NCBI GenBank assembly: GCA_028823345.1 | Contig: JAPKBR010000023.1 | Coordinates: 1 to 57,930 of the forward strand | Reading direction: 5' to 3' | DNA: 57,930 bases | From: Planctomycetota bacterium | GTDB taxonomy: Bacteria; Planctomycetota; UBA1135; GCA-002686595 | Shown: positions 17,538-26,921 of the stretch, piece by piece | How the letters are laid out: every line of letters starts with the position of its first letter | Position numbering within the stretch: position 1 is the stretch's first letter | Program-made: the position numbers and the translations under genes | Notes under the pieces: generated by a model | Told to the model about the DNA's origin: nothing | What the model saw: only the letters and a program-made list of their open reading frames with translations | The model's database searches: none

Positions 17538-19726
17538 CAGGAATCCTTGAGGGCTTCGAGCACTCGGTCGGGGGTCAAGGGAAGGTGGCGCACGCGTGCA
17601 CCGCAGGCATTGAAGACAGCGTTGGCAATGGCGCCGGCACCGGGAACTCCCGTGCACTCTGCCATGCCACTAACGGTGGGGCGCTTATCCTCATCATCGA
17701 TCAAGGGCCGCATACGTGGAATATCCTTGGTACCGGCAATTTTGTAGTCCTCCATATTAGCAGTGAGGGAATTGCCAAAATCCGCGTCGATCACGCGCTG
17801 TTCAAAAAGGGCATAGGACAGGGCTCCCACCATGCCCCCGTTGATTTGGCTCTTGACCGCCAGGCGATTGAGAACCAATCCCTGGCTTTGGATCCCCACC
17901 ATGTCGAGCACCTTGATCTGGCCCGTGCGGGTGTTCACCGCAACACGAACCGCCTGGGAACCATGCGCTCCACCTTCGGACAACTCGCCCTTCCGGTCTC
18001 CCAAGACAACCAGGGGATCGCGACCCAACAGGGCGCAGGCCTCCTGCCAACTCAGGCTCTTGGCCGGGGCGTCCGTCACGAACACACGGCCAGCCGCAAA
18101 CGTATAGTCCCCGGGCATCGCTCCCAGGACAGGCTCGAGCACCTTTTCCAGGGCTTCCCGGGCCAGAAGCGCAGCATGCTGCACAGCAGGAGCCACGGAC
18201 CCGGTGGTCACCGAACCGCCGGAAGCAACCCCCGGGGGCAAAGCACTGTCCCCAATGCGAGCCTTGACCGCATTCAGCCCAAGCCCTAACTCCTCGGCCA
18301 CAATCGTGCCCACATAGGTACGTGAACCCGTGCCCAAGTCTTGCACCGCGCAACTGGAAGTCACCGACCCGTCCGGGTCAATGCGCACTTCACACTTGGC
18401 ACCCCCGTGGCCACCGCCGCCCCAATGGGCGACTCCAAAGCCAATACCCTCGCGCCAATGGTCGCCGGGGGGCGCGGCAGGAGATCCCTCAGGACGCTGG
18501 TTGGATTGCAGGGGCTTGTTTCCGGGCTGGGTGCGATTGGGATGCAAGTCCCAACCGATCTCCTTCGCGGCCCGTCGCAACTGACGATGATGGGTTGCGT
18601 CGCTGAGGTTTTTAATGCGGAATTCCAATGGATCCATACCAATCCCATAGGCCAATTCATCCACCATAGATTCCATGGCAAAAGACGCTTGGGGATGGCC
18701 GGGTGCACGCATGGCCCGGTTCCCATCGAGGGCCTGATGCACTGTGAAGATTTTCGCGTGGGCCTCTTCCACCAGGTACATGTACGGCGGGGTGGGCAAA
18801 GCACCGCCGCTCGTACCACCGAACTTGTGGGCCTCCACATCAAGGGCAACGATGCGCCCATCCTTGTTGGCCCCAGCGCTCATTGCTTGACGGGAACCCG
18901 AGCGATTACCTGACATCAAGAACTCTGCCTTGCGGTCCAGCATCAAGTGCACGGGCCGTTCCAATTGGCGCGCCGCGCGGCAGGCAAGGGCCCCTTCCAA
19001 ACCAATTCCAAACTTAGCACCAAAACCACCGCCCATGTTTTGACAGACCACACGCACCTGACTGCTCTTGAGGCCGAGGTGACGGGCAAAGGAGCCGGGG
19101 TTACCGCTCACCGCTTGGGTGGAGGCGTAGACCGTGGCTTCGTCTCCGCCGTTGTAGTCCACCACACAGCCGTGGGTTTCCAGGCACAGATGGTGCTGAA
19201 CGGGAACGCTGTAGGTGGCCGAAACCCGCACATCCGCAGCTGCCAAGGCCTTGTTCGTATCGTCAACATCACCCTTCTCGCCAGACTCACGCAAATTGCC
19301 CCGGCGATTAATCTTGGGGGCATCGGCCTCGCTGATCTGCTCCTCGCTGATCAACATGTTGTCGGCGGGGGTCCATTCAATCTGCACCGCGCGCACCCCA
19401 TCCTGGGCCGCTTCCGGAGAAACTCCGCAGATGATCGCCACCACCGCATCATCGCCCAGATAACGCACCTCGGTTTTGTCCTCTTCCGCGGGCTCCGCCA
19501 ACACAACCCCAGGAGTGGCAAGGGCCTGACTCAGGTCCAGCTTCTCGATCGTCGCGCGGCTGGCAGGAATCATCACTAGGCGTGCGTAAACCATTCCTGG
19601 CAATCGCATGTCATGGGAAAAACGCGCGCGGCCCGTGACCTTGTCCGCCGCATCGACCCGGGGGTGTTCGGTATTGAGCAGGGAGAGATCCGGCCTATCT
19701 TTCCAGCGAATGGTGGGGTCCAACAT
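17537..19726 (-). CDS. Molybdopterin-binding catalytic subunit (xanthine dehydrogenase/PaoC family)
   Basis: 729 residues with the two Moco domains: 'VDAADKVTGRARFSHDMRLP' at the N-terminus, 'NMGGGFGAKFGIGLEGALA' and 'MRAPGHPQASFAMESMVDE' in the middle, and near the C-terminus 'GMAECTGVPGAGAIANAVF', where the Glu is the conserved catalytic base. It hydroxylates an aldehyde or N-heterocycle; the substrate is not deducible. It overlaps both neighbours by TGATG. No XdhC/PaoD-type Moco-sulfuration chaperone is in the window. Confidence 0.93.
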   Translation of the reverse strand: MLDPTIRWKDRPDLSLLNTEHPRVDAADKVTGRARFSHDMRLPGMVYARLVMIPASRATIEKLDLSQALATPGVVLAEPAEEDKTEVRYLGDDAVVAIICGVSPEAAQDGVRAVQIEWTPADNMLISEEQISEADAPKINRRGNLRESGEKGDVDDTNKALAAADVRVSATYSVPVQHHLCLETHGCVVDYNGGDEATVYASTQAVSGNPGSFARHLGLKSSQVRVVCQNMGGGFGAKFGIGLEGALACRAARQLERPVHLMLDRKAEFLMSGNRSGSRQAMSAGANKDGRIVALDVEAHKFGGTSGGALPTPPYMYLVEEAHAKIFTVHQALDGNRAMRAPGHPQASFAMESMVDELAYGIGMDPLEFRIKNLSDATHHRQLRRAAKEIGWDLHPNRTQPGNKPLQSNQRPEGSPAAPPGDHWREGIGFGVAHWGGGGHGGAKCEVRIDPDGSVTSSCAVQDLGTGSRTYVGTIVAEELGLGLNAVKARIGDSALPPGVASGGSVTTGSVAPAVQHAALLAREALEKVLEPVLGAMPGDYTFAAGRVFVTDAPAKSLSWQEACALLGRDPLVVLGDRKGELSEGGAHGSQAVRVAVNTRTGQIKVLDMVGIQSQGLVLNRLAVKSQINGGMVGALSYALFEQRVIDADFGNSLTANMEDYKIAGTKDIPRMRPLIDDEDKRPTVSGMAECTGVPGAGAIANAVFNACGARVRHLPLTPDRVLEALKDS

Positions 19727-20421
19727 CAGCGCTTCCCTCCCTGATCACCGGCCGAGTCAAGGCCGCCCGCATTCATAACCTGCTGGGCCCCCTCCGCTGC
19801 GGCAAAGACATGGGGGTAAGTTCCGCAACGGCAGAGGTTGCCGGACAGGCGGTCACGGATACGGGCCGAGTCAGCATCGGGTTCCTGTTCCAAGCAAGCC
19901 ACCGTGGAAACAACAAAGCCCGGTGTGCAAAAGCCACACATGCTGGCGTCGTGCTTACAGAACGCGGCTTGTACCGGATGTAAATCATCGGGTGTCCCAA
20001 GCCCTTCCACCGTGCGCACGGAACGCCCGGCCAAATCCACCGCCAGAGTCATGCAGGAATAGGCGGGTTGATCGTCGATCAAGACGCTGCAGGCTCCACA
20101 GTTGCCCCGATCGCAGACCTCCTTGGCCCCGGTAAGAGGTGGATCCATGCGGTGACGCAGGAGCGACAAAAGCGTCGTGCGGGGCTCTACCTCCACCGAC
20201 TGTTTCGTGCCGTTGACCGTCAGGGTCAACTTTGAAAGCCCCGTCAACCGCGGCCCGTCCTCTGGACGGGTTTTGCCTGCCCCAAGGGTGTTGGCAACAG
20301 CAGAGTTCGCCAGGGTCGAGCCTGCCACGGCCGCGCTGGTGCCGCCCAAGAAGGTGCGACGGGAGTGACCGGATGATTCGCCGCTGGGATTGGGAACCAG
20401 AGGCTGTTTGAACTTGTCCAT
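19726..20421 (-). CDS. Tat-exported 2x[2Fe-2S] subunit of molybdenum hydroxylase (PaoA-like)
   Basis: A Tat signal ('SRRTFLGG', twin Arg at residues 21-22) is followed by a hydrophobic stretch ending around 'NSAVANT'. Then the plant-type ferredoxin domain ('CDRGNCGACSVLID...YSC') and the C-terminal cluster domain ('CGFCTPGF', 'GNLCRCGTYPH') appear. This composition is that of PaoA/YagT, so the whole complex is probably carried folded to the periplasm. Start at ATG 20421 gives a normal Tat n-region; ATG 20454 is possible. First gene of a four-gene operon divergent from the importer. Confidence 0.92.
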   Translation of the reverse strand: MDKFKQPLVPNPSGESSGHSRRTFLGGTSAAVAGSTLANSAVANTLGAGKTRPEDGPRLTGLSKLTLTVNGTKQSVEVEPRTTLLSLLRHRMDPPLTGAKEVCDRGNCGACSVLIDDQPAYSCMTLAVDLAGRSVRTVEGLGTPDDLHPVQAAFCKHDASMCGFCTPGFVVSTVACLEQEPDADSARIRDRLSGNLCRCGTYPHVFAAAEGAQQVMNAGGLDSAGDQGGKR

Positions 20422-20561
20422 GATTTGAGGAGACCGGAGGGCCGCTGTCGCCATCCTATTGTCTGGACCAACTCTAGCGTGTTTACAGTATGTATCCAAA
20501 AGAGCGATCTTGCGGAATCTCCAGCAATGGCCTCGGGGCCCGGGGCTATGCTCCCTCCCCC

Positions 20562-21473
20562 ATGACTCTCCCCTTGCGGCCTCTACTGTTTTACTGCCTT
20601 TTCCTTAGCCTGCCCCTGGGAGGACTCCTGACATCCTGCGCAGACAGCGGAAAACCGGTTTCCGCCGGCCGCACCCTGCGCTTTTCCGCCATTCCCCACG
20701 AGCGCAGCTCCACCATGACGGAGCAGATGGTCGTTGTAGCGGATTATCTCCAACAGGAACTCGCGCTCCCTTGCGAATACGTGCCAGTCACCGACTACGC
20801 CGCAGCCGTGGAGGCCTTTAAGAATGGAGACATCCACCTGGCCTGGTTCGGGGGCGTAACGGGCGTCCAAGCCCGGCGCGCAGTCCCGGGCTCCCGGGCC
20901 ATTGCCCAGGGAAAGGTCGACCCCGAGTTCAAGAGCTACTTCATCGCCCATGTGGACTCAGGCTTGCTGCCGACGGATTCGTTTCCCGCGGGCATGGAAG
21001 GGATGAGTTTCACTTTTGGCTCCCCAGGCTCGACCTCGGGAAGGTTGATGCCCGAGTACTTCTTACGTCAGGCCACAGGCAAGACCCCCGCAGAGTTCTT
21101 TGGGCACCTGAATCGCTATTCAGGGTCCCACAACCAAACCGCATTGCAGGTGCAAAACCACGGGGTGGACTGCGGCGCATTGAACTACAAAACCTATGAG
21201 TCCATGGTGGCCGATGGCCGCATCGACCCCAAGGTATGCGTCAAAATCTGGGAGACCCCCACCTACCCAGACTACAACTGGACCGCCCACGGAAAACTCG
21301 TTGAGATCTTTGGCGAAGAGGCCTTTGACGCCCTCCAAGAAGCCCTTGTGAACTGCAAGGATGCAAGAGTCCTGGCGGCCCTCAAAAGACCCGAAGGCCT
21401 TATTCCAGCCGAGAACGAGGATTTCCTTCCAGTCGCCCACACCATGGCTAACATCGGTATGCTCCCCGAGTGA
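20562..21473 (+). CDS. PhnD-like ABC substrate-binding lipoprotein, putative selenate-transport type
   Basis: Lipoprotein signal with Cys at residue 26 (GGLLTSC), then the PhnD-like fold: 'LRFSAIPHERSSTMTEQM', 'EYVPVTDYAAAVEAFKNGDI', 'LAWFGGVTGVQARRAVPG', 'SPGSTSGRLMPEYFLR', 'TPTYPDYNWTAH'. These strings agree, from memory, with the clade annotated as putative selenate ABC transporter binding protein rather than with phosphonate PhnD. Start placed at ATG 20562, the beginning of the signal peptide. Binds an oxyanion outside the membrane and delivers it to the two permeases. Ligand is an inference. Confidence 0.82.
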   Translation: MTLPLRPLLFYCLFLSLPLGGLLTSCADSGKPVSAGRTLRFSAIPHERSSTMTEQMVVVADYLQQELALPCEYVPVTDYAAAVEAFKNGDIHLAWFGGVTGVQARRAVPGSRAIAQGKVDPEFKSYFIAHVDSGLLPTDSFPAGMEGMSFTFGSPGSTSGRLMPEYFLRQATGKTPAEFFGHLNRYSGSHNQTALQVQNHGVDCGALNYKTYESMVADGRIDPKVCVKIWETPTYPDYNWTAHGKLVEIFGEEAFDALQEALVNCKDARVLAALKRPEGLIPAENEDFLPVAHTMANIGMLPE

Positions 21474-22246
21474 GTTTCCCCCCCGCCTGCGTCCTAGGCA
21501 AGGTCGGCCTAAAAATCGACGGTCGACCGATTCTAGAAGCTGTCTCCCTCCAGGTCGGCCCCATGGAGAGAGTCGCGATTCTCGGCCCCAGCGGGGCGGG
21601 CAAGACCACTCTCTTACGGGTGCTCGGCGCGTCTCTGGCACCGGACCAGGGCGCGGTTCAGATACTGGACAAAAACCCCTGGCAACTCAAGTCCCACCAC
21701 CTGCGGGAACTCCGCAGTCAAATTGGATTCGTACCCCAGGACCATGCTCTGGTGCCAAACTTGAGGGTTTGGCAAAACGTGGCCGCGGGCCGCTTGGGTC
21801 GCGCCGGAGGCCTTAGGCACCTGCGACGCATGACCCTGCCCCGGGCCCAAGAGTTACGGGCTTTGCACGGGGTTTTGGAGCAGGTGGGCATTGGTGATTT
21901 GCTCTTCGCAACGACCAGCACGCTCTCTGGCGGAGAACAACAACGGGTGGCGATTGCGCGCTCCCTGTACCAGGAACCAGCGTTGCTTTTGGCGGACGAA
22001 CCCGTGGCCTCGGTGGACCCCACCCGGGCGGAACAGGTGATGGCTCTCTTGGTGCGACTAGCCGACGAAAACCGCCTGCCCCTGGTGGTTTCCCTGCACG
22101 ACGTGGCCCTGGCCCAACGACACACGGACCGGGTCATCGGCTTGCGTGGTGGACGGGTACTTTTTAATTTGCCATCGAAGGAGCTTTCGGCGACCAAGTG
22201 CGAAGAACTCTACGCCCTGCCCGGCCAAGAGGAAACGCCCCGGTGA
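21470..22246 (+). CDS. PhnC-like ABC importer ATPase
   Basis: 258 residues with Walker A 'GPSGAGKTT', Q-loop 'IGFVPQDHALVPNL', signature 'LSGGEQQRVAIARSL', Walker B 'LLLADEPVASVDP' and switch His in 'VVSLHDVALAQRH'. Sequence style is PhnC. GTG start at 21470 overlaps the binding-protein stop (GTGA). Energises uptake with the two permeases that follow. Confidence 0.9.
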   Translation: MSFPPACVLGKVGLKIDGRPILEAVSLQVGPMERVAILGPSGAGKTTLLRVLGASLAPDQGAVQILDKNPWQLKSHHLRELRSQIGFVPQDHALVPNLRVWQNVAAGRLGRAGGLRHLRRMTLPRAQELRALHGVLEQVGIGDLLFATTSTLSGGEQQRVAIARSLYQEPALLLADEPVASVDPTRAEQVMALLVRLADENRLPLVVSLHDVALAQRHTDRVIGLRGGRVLFNLPSKELSATKCEELYALPGQEETPR

Positions 22247-23085
22247 AGCACGATCTGCCCCCTGGACGCCGGCAACCAGTACGGCTCTTTGCCCTACTCA
22301 GCTTTGCTCTGCTCGGTGTGCTGGTGGCAGGACTAATGGGCCTCATGCCCGGGGATCTAATTCCACGGGAGAGTGGCGCCCGCACGGCCATGGATTTCTT
22401 CCAAGGGGCTCTACATCCGGCTTTACAGCACAACAACTGGGTTCCCCCTAACGCTCCGAGTCTGTTCGAAGCCATCGCCGCCGCCACCCAACGCACCCTC
22501 TTGATCGCGTTTGCCGCCCTGGGTCTGGCCCTGGTCTTTGCCCTGCCCCTGGCGTTCCTGGGGGCGGAATGCACCTGGAAAGGAAACACGAGTTTATGGG
22601 CCCGCTGGGTGCCTAAATTCACACGCCTCGGAATTGCTCTTTTGCGTTCGGTGCACGAATACCTCTTGGCCCTCTTGTTCTTGGCGGCGATTGGACTTTC
22701 CCCAGGTGCTGGAGTCCTGGCCCTGGCCCTGCCCGCCACCGGAATCCTGGCCAAGGTCTTTGGGGAATTGCTCGACGAAGCCCAGACCCGCCCCTTCTTG
22801 GCCCTGGAAAACCTTGGTGCAACGCGGGCCACGGCCCTTTTGTTCGGAACCCTGCCCCGCGCCCTGCCGGACATCGCCGCCTACACCTTCTACCGTTTGG
22901 AATGCGCCCTGCGGGGGTCGTTCATCCTGGGCTTCTTCGGATTCCCAACCCTTGGTCTAGGCCTGCGGCTTGCCTTTGAAGAAGGGGACTACCCCACGGT
23001 TTGGACATATCTCTACGCCCTGATCGCGTTGATGGTGATCTTCGAACTCAGCAGCGCTGCCATGCGCAGGAGGCTCCGATCATGA
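22243..23085 (+). CDS. PhnE-like ABC importer permease 1
   Basis: 280 residues, about six membrane helices, with the permease coupling region 'FLALENLGATRATALLFGTL' and downstream 'YTFYRLECALRGSFILGFFG' typical of PhnE. The GTG at 22243 overlaps the ATPase stop (GTGA), and the frame is open upstream to 22198 only by chance. Forms the transmembrane channel with permease 2. Confidence 0.88.
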   Translation: MKHDLPPGRRQPVRLFALLSFALLGVLVAGLMGLMPGDLIPRESGARTAMDFFQGALHPALQHNNWVPPNAPSLFEAIAAATQRTLLIAFAALGLALVFALPLAFLGAECTWKGNTSLWARWVPKFTRLGIALLRSVHEYLLALLFLAAIGLSPGAGVLALALPATGILAKVFGELLDEAQTRPFLALENLGATRATALLFGTLPRALPDIAAYTFYRLECALRGSFILGFFGFPTLGLGLRLAFEEGDYPTVWTYLYALIALMVIFELSSAAMRRRLRS

Positions 23086-24062
23086 GCCCCTCGCCGTTGG
23101 ACAAGCGCATCGCTGAACTCCGCCGAACACGGTCCCGGTCACTGGGCCTTCGTCTCGGGGGAACCATCTTTGCTTGCTTAGTGTTGTACGCCTGGTTCAG
23201 CCCAAGTCTGGAATTGCACAATCTGTTTGCAGAGGACCGACGGGAGAATTTACAGCGATTTTTCACCGTGGACTTGGTGCCCATTTCTGTGCAACGGGAT
23301 GGGTCGGGCTTGTTGGGTTGGCTCGCCTGGGCCCTTGGTGTATTGCAAGACCGAGCTCTCTTGGCCAGTGCGCAGACCCTAGGTATAGCGATCGTCGCCA
23401 TCGTGATCGCTGCAGGAGCGGCTGCGATCCTCGCCAGCTTTGCGGCCAGGGAGGATCCCTCTCCCACAGGGACCTCTTCCCGGGAGAAGGGGAATTTCTG
23501 TGAGGTCCCCACCGAGAACTCGCGGTCACAAATAGCCGATGCAGGCGCATGCAGCACGGTCACTTCCCGCAAGGCCAGTAGCCCCTGGCTGGGGCGCTGC
23601 TTGCGCCTTGGGTTCGGCCTCACCCGCAGCCTGCCAGAGTACCTATTGGCCTTCTTGATGGCGGCCACGCTGCCCCACACCGCTTGGCCTGCGGTGCTTG
23701 CTCTGGCTCTGCACAACGGCGGAATTTTGGGGCGACTTTTTACGGAGACCCTCGAAAACGTGCCCCCAGGACCCGGGCGCAGCTTGCAAGCCAGCGGCGC
23801 GGGACCCGTGCAAACCACCGTGATGGCCGCTTGGCCTGAGGCCTTCACCCGGGCGGTTGCCCTGACCTTCTATCGCTTCGAAACATGTGTGCGAGATGCC
23901 ACGGTGCTGGGCATGGTGGGGATCGGGTCGATTGGGTATCTCGTGGTGGAAGCCCGCGCCCGTCAGGACGTTCCTGAACAGTTCCTGCTTGTTCTTTGCG
24001 GCGCAAGTATCGTCCTGGCCAGTGATCTTTTGAGTCGAATGGTACGCCGCAGGTTGCGCTAA
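23082..24062 (+). CDS. PhnE-like ABC importer permease 2
   Basis: 326 residues; ATG at 23082 overlaps the previous stop (ATGA). Conserved 'RSLPEYLLAFLMAATLP', 'RSLQASGAGPVQTTVMAAWP' and 'LTFYRFETCVRDATVLGMVG' mirror permease 1. A hydrophilic loop of about 50 residues (around residues 122-172, with two Cys and many Ser/Thr) interrupts the helices relative to permease 1. Probably pairs with permease 1 as a heterodimer. Confidence 0.87.
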   Translation: MSPSPLDKRIAELRRTRSRSLGLRLGGTIFACLVLYAWFSPSLELHNLFAEDRRENLQRFFTVDLVPISVQRDGSGLLGWLAWALGVLQDRALLASAQTLGIAIVAIVIAAGAAAILASFAAREDPSPTGTSSREKGNFCEVPTENSRSQIADAGACSTVTSRKASSPWLGRCLRLGFGLTRSLPEYLLAFLMAATLPHTAWPAVLALALHNGGILGRLFTETLENVPPGPGRSLQASGAGPVQTTVMAAWPEAFTRAVALTFYRFETCVRDATVLGMVGIGSIGYLVVEARARQDVPEQFLLVLCGASIVLASDLLSRMVRRRLR

Positions 24063-24065
24063 CCT

Positions 24066-24071
24066 TAGACT
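24066..24071 (+). promoter_or_regulatory. Possible -10 box before ABC exporter
   Basis: TAGACT lies 8 nt before ATG 24080, directly after the importer operon, so the exporter could have its own near-leaderless start as well as read-through. Confidence 0.3.
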
Positions 24072-24079
24072 GTCGACCC

Positions 24080-25045
24080 ATGAGCGAATCCTCGCACGAT
24101 CCCAAAATCCTGATTGAAACCAGCGGCCTCGGCAAGGCCTACGGCAAGGTCCAGGCCCTGAACGATCTCAGCATCAGCGTGCCCCCCGGCGCGGTGGGCC
24201 TGCTCGGGCCCAATGGTGCGGGCAAGACAACCCTCTTGAAACTGCTGCTCGGCTTGCTGATCCCCACGACAGGCAAGGCCACCATCGTTGGCCAAGACCC
24301 GCGTACTCGTCATGGGCGCCTGACCATCCGTGAACACGTGGGTTATATGCCCGAAGGTGATTGCCTTCTGCCCGAAACCACAGGGGTTGAGTTGGTCTCC
24401 ATGCTGGGGCGCTTGACCGGGATGAAAGCGGAAGACGCCATGACCCGCACCCACGAGGTGCTGGACTATTGCCAATTGGAAGAAGCGCGTTACCGGCCCG
24501 TGACCGGTTTTTCTACCGGAATGAAGCAGCGGCTCAAGTTGGCCCAAGCCCTGGTCCACGACCCCCAAATCCTGCTGCTGGATGAACCGACCAACGGTCT
24601 CGATCCCAAGGGCCGTCGTCAAATGCTCGAACTGGTGGCCGACCTGGCCCAAAACCACGGCAAGAACGTCTTGCTCTGCACGCACCTTTTGCCCGATGTG
24701 GAACGAACCTGCGAGCACGTGATCGTGCTCCAAAACGGCAATGTCAAGCTCGCGGATTCAGTGGCGGCCTTGACCCAAGCGGACGGGGATCGCTATCGCT
24801 TGTCCGTGCCCAGGGGCGCTGACGCTTTCTGCGAAGCCCTACCCAATGCAGGGGTGATCCTGGAAAGCCGCGAGCAAGATCGATGCCTAATCCGCCTACC
24901 CGGCGAAGGCCAAAGCGCGGACGTGCTCTTCCAGATTGCCCACCAAAGCGGCGCTTGCCTTGAAAGCTTGGAGCCCGCCAAGTCGTCGCTTGAGGACGTG
25001 TTCCTCTCGGCAATCCAGGCTGAAGGCGAAGAGGTCTCCCCATGA
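24080..25045 (+). CDS. ABC-2-type exporter ATPase A
   Basis: Walker A 'GPNGAGKTTLLKLLLG', signature 'STGMKQRLKLAQALVHD', Walker B 'ILLLDEPTNGLDP', H-loop in 'LLCTHLLPDVERTCEHV', plus a C-terminal extension of about 90 residues as in CcmA/NosF-like drug or polymer exporters. Partner permease overlaps (ATGA at 25042). First of two ATPase-permease pairs in one operon. Substrate unknown. Confidence 0.9.
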   Translation: MSESSHDPKILIETSGLGKAYGKVQALNDLSISVPPGAVGLLGPNGAGKTTLLKLLLGLLIPTTGKATIVGQDPRTRHGRLTIREHVGYMPEGDCLLPETTGVELVSMLGRLTGMKAEDAMTRTHEVLDYCQLEEARYRPVTGFSTGMKQRLKLAQALVHDPQILLLDEPTNGLDPKGRRQMLELVADLAQNHGKNVLLCTHLLPDVERTCEHVIVLQNGNVKLADSVAALTQADGDRYRLSVPRGADAFCEALPNAGVILESREQDRCLIRLPGEGQSADVLFQIAHQSGACLESLEPAKSSLEDVFLSAIQAEGEEVSP

Positions 25046-25941
25046 AAGCCACCACCCATGCCGAGGTTTACCGGCCCTTCAGCGGCGAGTTGCTGGAACA
25101 CCCCCTGCGCCCCCTGACCCTTGCCCGCTCGGGTATCCGTCTTGGGTTGCGCAAGAAACTTCCCGCATTCCTGCTGTTCACCCCCGCCGTAATCACCGCC
25201 CTGGTGGGCGCGATTCGTGTCTATCTGATGTATTCCTTCTCGGACATGATGCAGGGCCAAGGCGGAATCAGCGGCATGCAGGTGACCACCGCGCTGCAAG
25301 AGGTTTTGGGAGACGTGGCCACGAACGTGGTGTTCTTCGTCAAAACCTCGGCCTACTTCGCCTTGCTGGCCATGACCTGGTTCGGCGCGGGCATGATCGC
25401 CGACGACCGACGCATGGGTGCGAACCTGCTGTACTTTTCGCGCCCCTTAACGCGCGGTGGTTACCTCATGGGCAAGCTCATCGGGCTGATGTTCTTTGGG
25501 CTTCTGACCCTGGGCATCCCCTCTTTTGTGATCTTGAGCACGGCGGTGTTTTCCTCTCCGGACTGGAGTTTTCTTCGCCACGAGGCCGACGTCCTTTGGA
25601 AAACCGCCCTTTTCGCCAGCATCTGGATTCTGACGGTCTCCACCATTGTGCTGGCCCTTTCCAGTCTGGTAAATCGCAAGACCCTGGCCCTCACCCTGGT
25701 GTTTGGCACGATCATCGTGCTCGCCGGGGCAGCCAATGTTGCAGCGGATTCACTGGAGATCAGCGAGATCAAACTGCTCAGCCTGCCCTACAACTTTGAG
25801 GTCTTTGCGGACTGGCTGTTCGGTCAGGACCTCAATCCCGAAGCGAACTCTACCCATTCCCTTATCGCACTTGCATGCTTCGCATTGGGCGGCATGGCAC
25901 TGCTTTGGCGCAATGTGCGCAAGATGGAGGTCGTGGGATGA
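25042..25941 (+). CDS. ABC-2-type exporter permease A
   Basis: 299 residues with about six membrane helices. A cytosolic N-terminal part is followed by 'WFGAGMIADDRRMGANLLYF' and 'SRPLTRGGYLMGKLIGLMFF', the loop that contacts the ATPase in ABC-2/NosY-like permeases. Overlaps both the preceding and the following ATPase genes by ATGA, implying tight co-translation. Confidence 0.85.
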   Translation: MKATTHAEVYRPFSGELLEHPLRPLTLARSGIRLGLRKKLPAFLLFTPAVITALVGAIRVYLMYSFSDMMQGQGGISGMQVTTALQEVLGDVATNVVFFVKTSAYFALLAMTWFGAGMIADDRRMGANLLYFSRPLTRGGYLMGKLIGLMFFGLLTLGIPSFVILSTAVFSSPDWSFLRHEADVLWKTALFASIWILTVSTIVLALSSLVNRKTLALTLVFGTIIVLAGAANVAADSLEISEIKLLSLPYNFEVFADWLFGQDLNPEANSTHSLIALACFALGGMALLWRNVRKMEVVG

Positions 25942-26909
25942 GCGATCCCGTTTTGGATGTGGTCCCCGAAGAGACCAGCGATCAAGTCACGTCTTTGATC
26001 GAGGCCCGCGAGCTAGGTCGTTGGTACGGGGAGGTCGTGGGCCTTTCGGATCTATCGGTGGTGATCCAACCGGGCATCACGGGTCTTGTTGGACCCAATG
26101 GATCGGGTAAGAGCACTTTTATGAAGTTGATCGTGGGTGAACTCAAACCCAGCCGCGGCGGCGTGCGGGTCCTGGGGCACCAACCCTTCGCCAATCGCGA
26201 ACTCTACCGGGATCTGGGCTTTTGCCCCCAACAGGACGCCCTCTATGACCACTTAAGCGCCCATGGGTTCTTGGCCCACCTGCTGCGCATCACCGGCATG
26301 TCGGCTAACGAATCCAAGCAGCGCGCCAAACGGGCCCTGGGCCGGGTGGGCCTGACCGAGGCCATGCACCGCAAGTGCGGCACCTACTCCAAGGGCATGC
26401 GCCAACGGGTGCGTATCGCCCAAGCCATTGCCCACGATCCCAAGCTGGTCATCTTTGATGAACCCCTCAGCGGACTGGATCCCATTGCCCGCCATCAGAT
26501 CCGCACGATCTTCAAAGAAATGGTCGAAGCGGGCTCCAGCCTGTTGGTTTCCAGCCACGTATTGCACGAGCTGCAAGGGCTGACCGACCGGATCGTGCTG
26601 ATCCACCGGGGCCGACTCTTGGCCCAGGGGAGCGTGACTGATATCCGCCGGCTGCTTTCCCAGCACCCTCGGCGCATCAGCATCACATCCGATGCTCCCG
26701 TTGAACTGGCCGTGGAACTCATGCGCCTGCCCGGAGTGCGCGCCACACGTATCGCAGAAAACGAGCGCACCCTGACCGTGGAAACGCGAGACGCTCAGGG
26801 ACTCTTTGATCAACTGCCCGCAATCGCCACGCGCCTGAAAGCGGGCATCACATCCCTCGACTCTGACGACGAAGATCTCGAAGCAGTCTTTGACTACCTA
26901 GTGGACTGA
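25938..26909 (+). CDS. ABC-2-type exporter ATPase B
   Basis: 323 residues: Walker A 'GPNGSGKST', signature 'SKGMRQRVRIAQAIAHDP', Walker B 'VIFDEPLSGLDP', H-loop 'VSSHVLHELQGLTDR', then a C-terminal regulatory segment ending in acidic 'SLDSDDEDLEAVFDYLVD'. Start ATG 25938 overlaps the permease-A stop. Paralogue of ATPase A. Confidence 0.9.
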   Translation: MSDPVLDVVPEETSDQVTSLIEARELGRWYGEVVGLSDLSVVIQPGITGLVGPNGSGKSTFMKLIVGELKPSRGGVRVLGHQPFANRELYRDLGFCPQQDALYDHLSAHGFLAHLLRITGMSANESKQRAKRALGRVGLTEAMHRKCGTYSKGMRQRVRIAQAIAHDPKLVIFDEPLSGLDPIARHQIRTIFKEMVEAGSSLLVSSHVLHELQGLTDRIVLIHRGRLLAQGSVTDIRRLLSQHPRRISITSDAPVELAVELMRLPGVRATRIAENERTLTVETRDAQGLFDQLPAIATRLKAGITSLDSDDEDLEAVFDYLVD

Positions 26910-26921
26910 CCCAAACAACCC

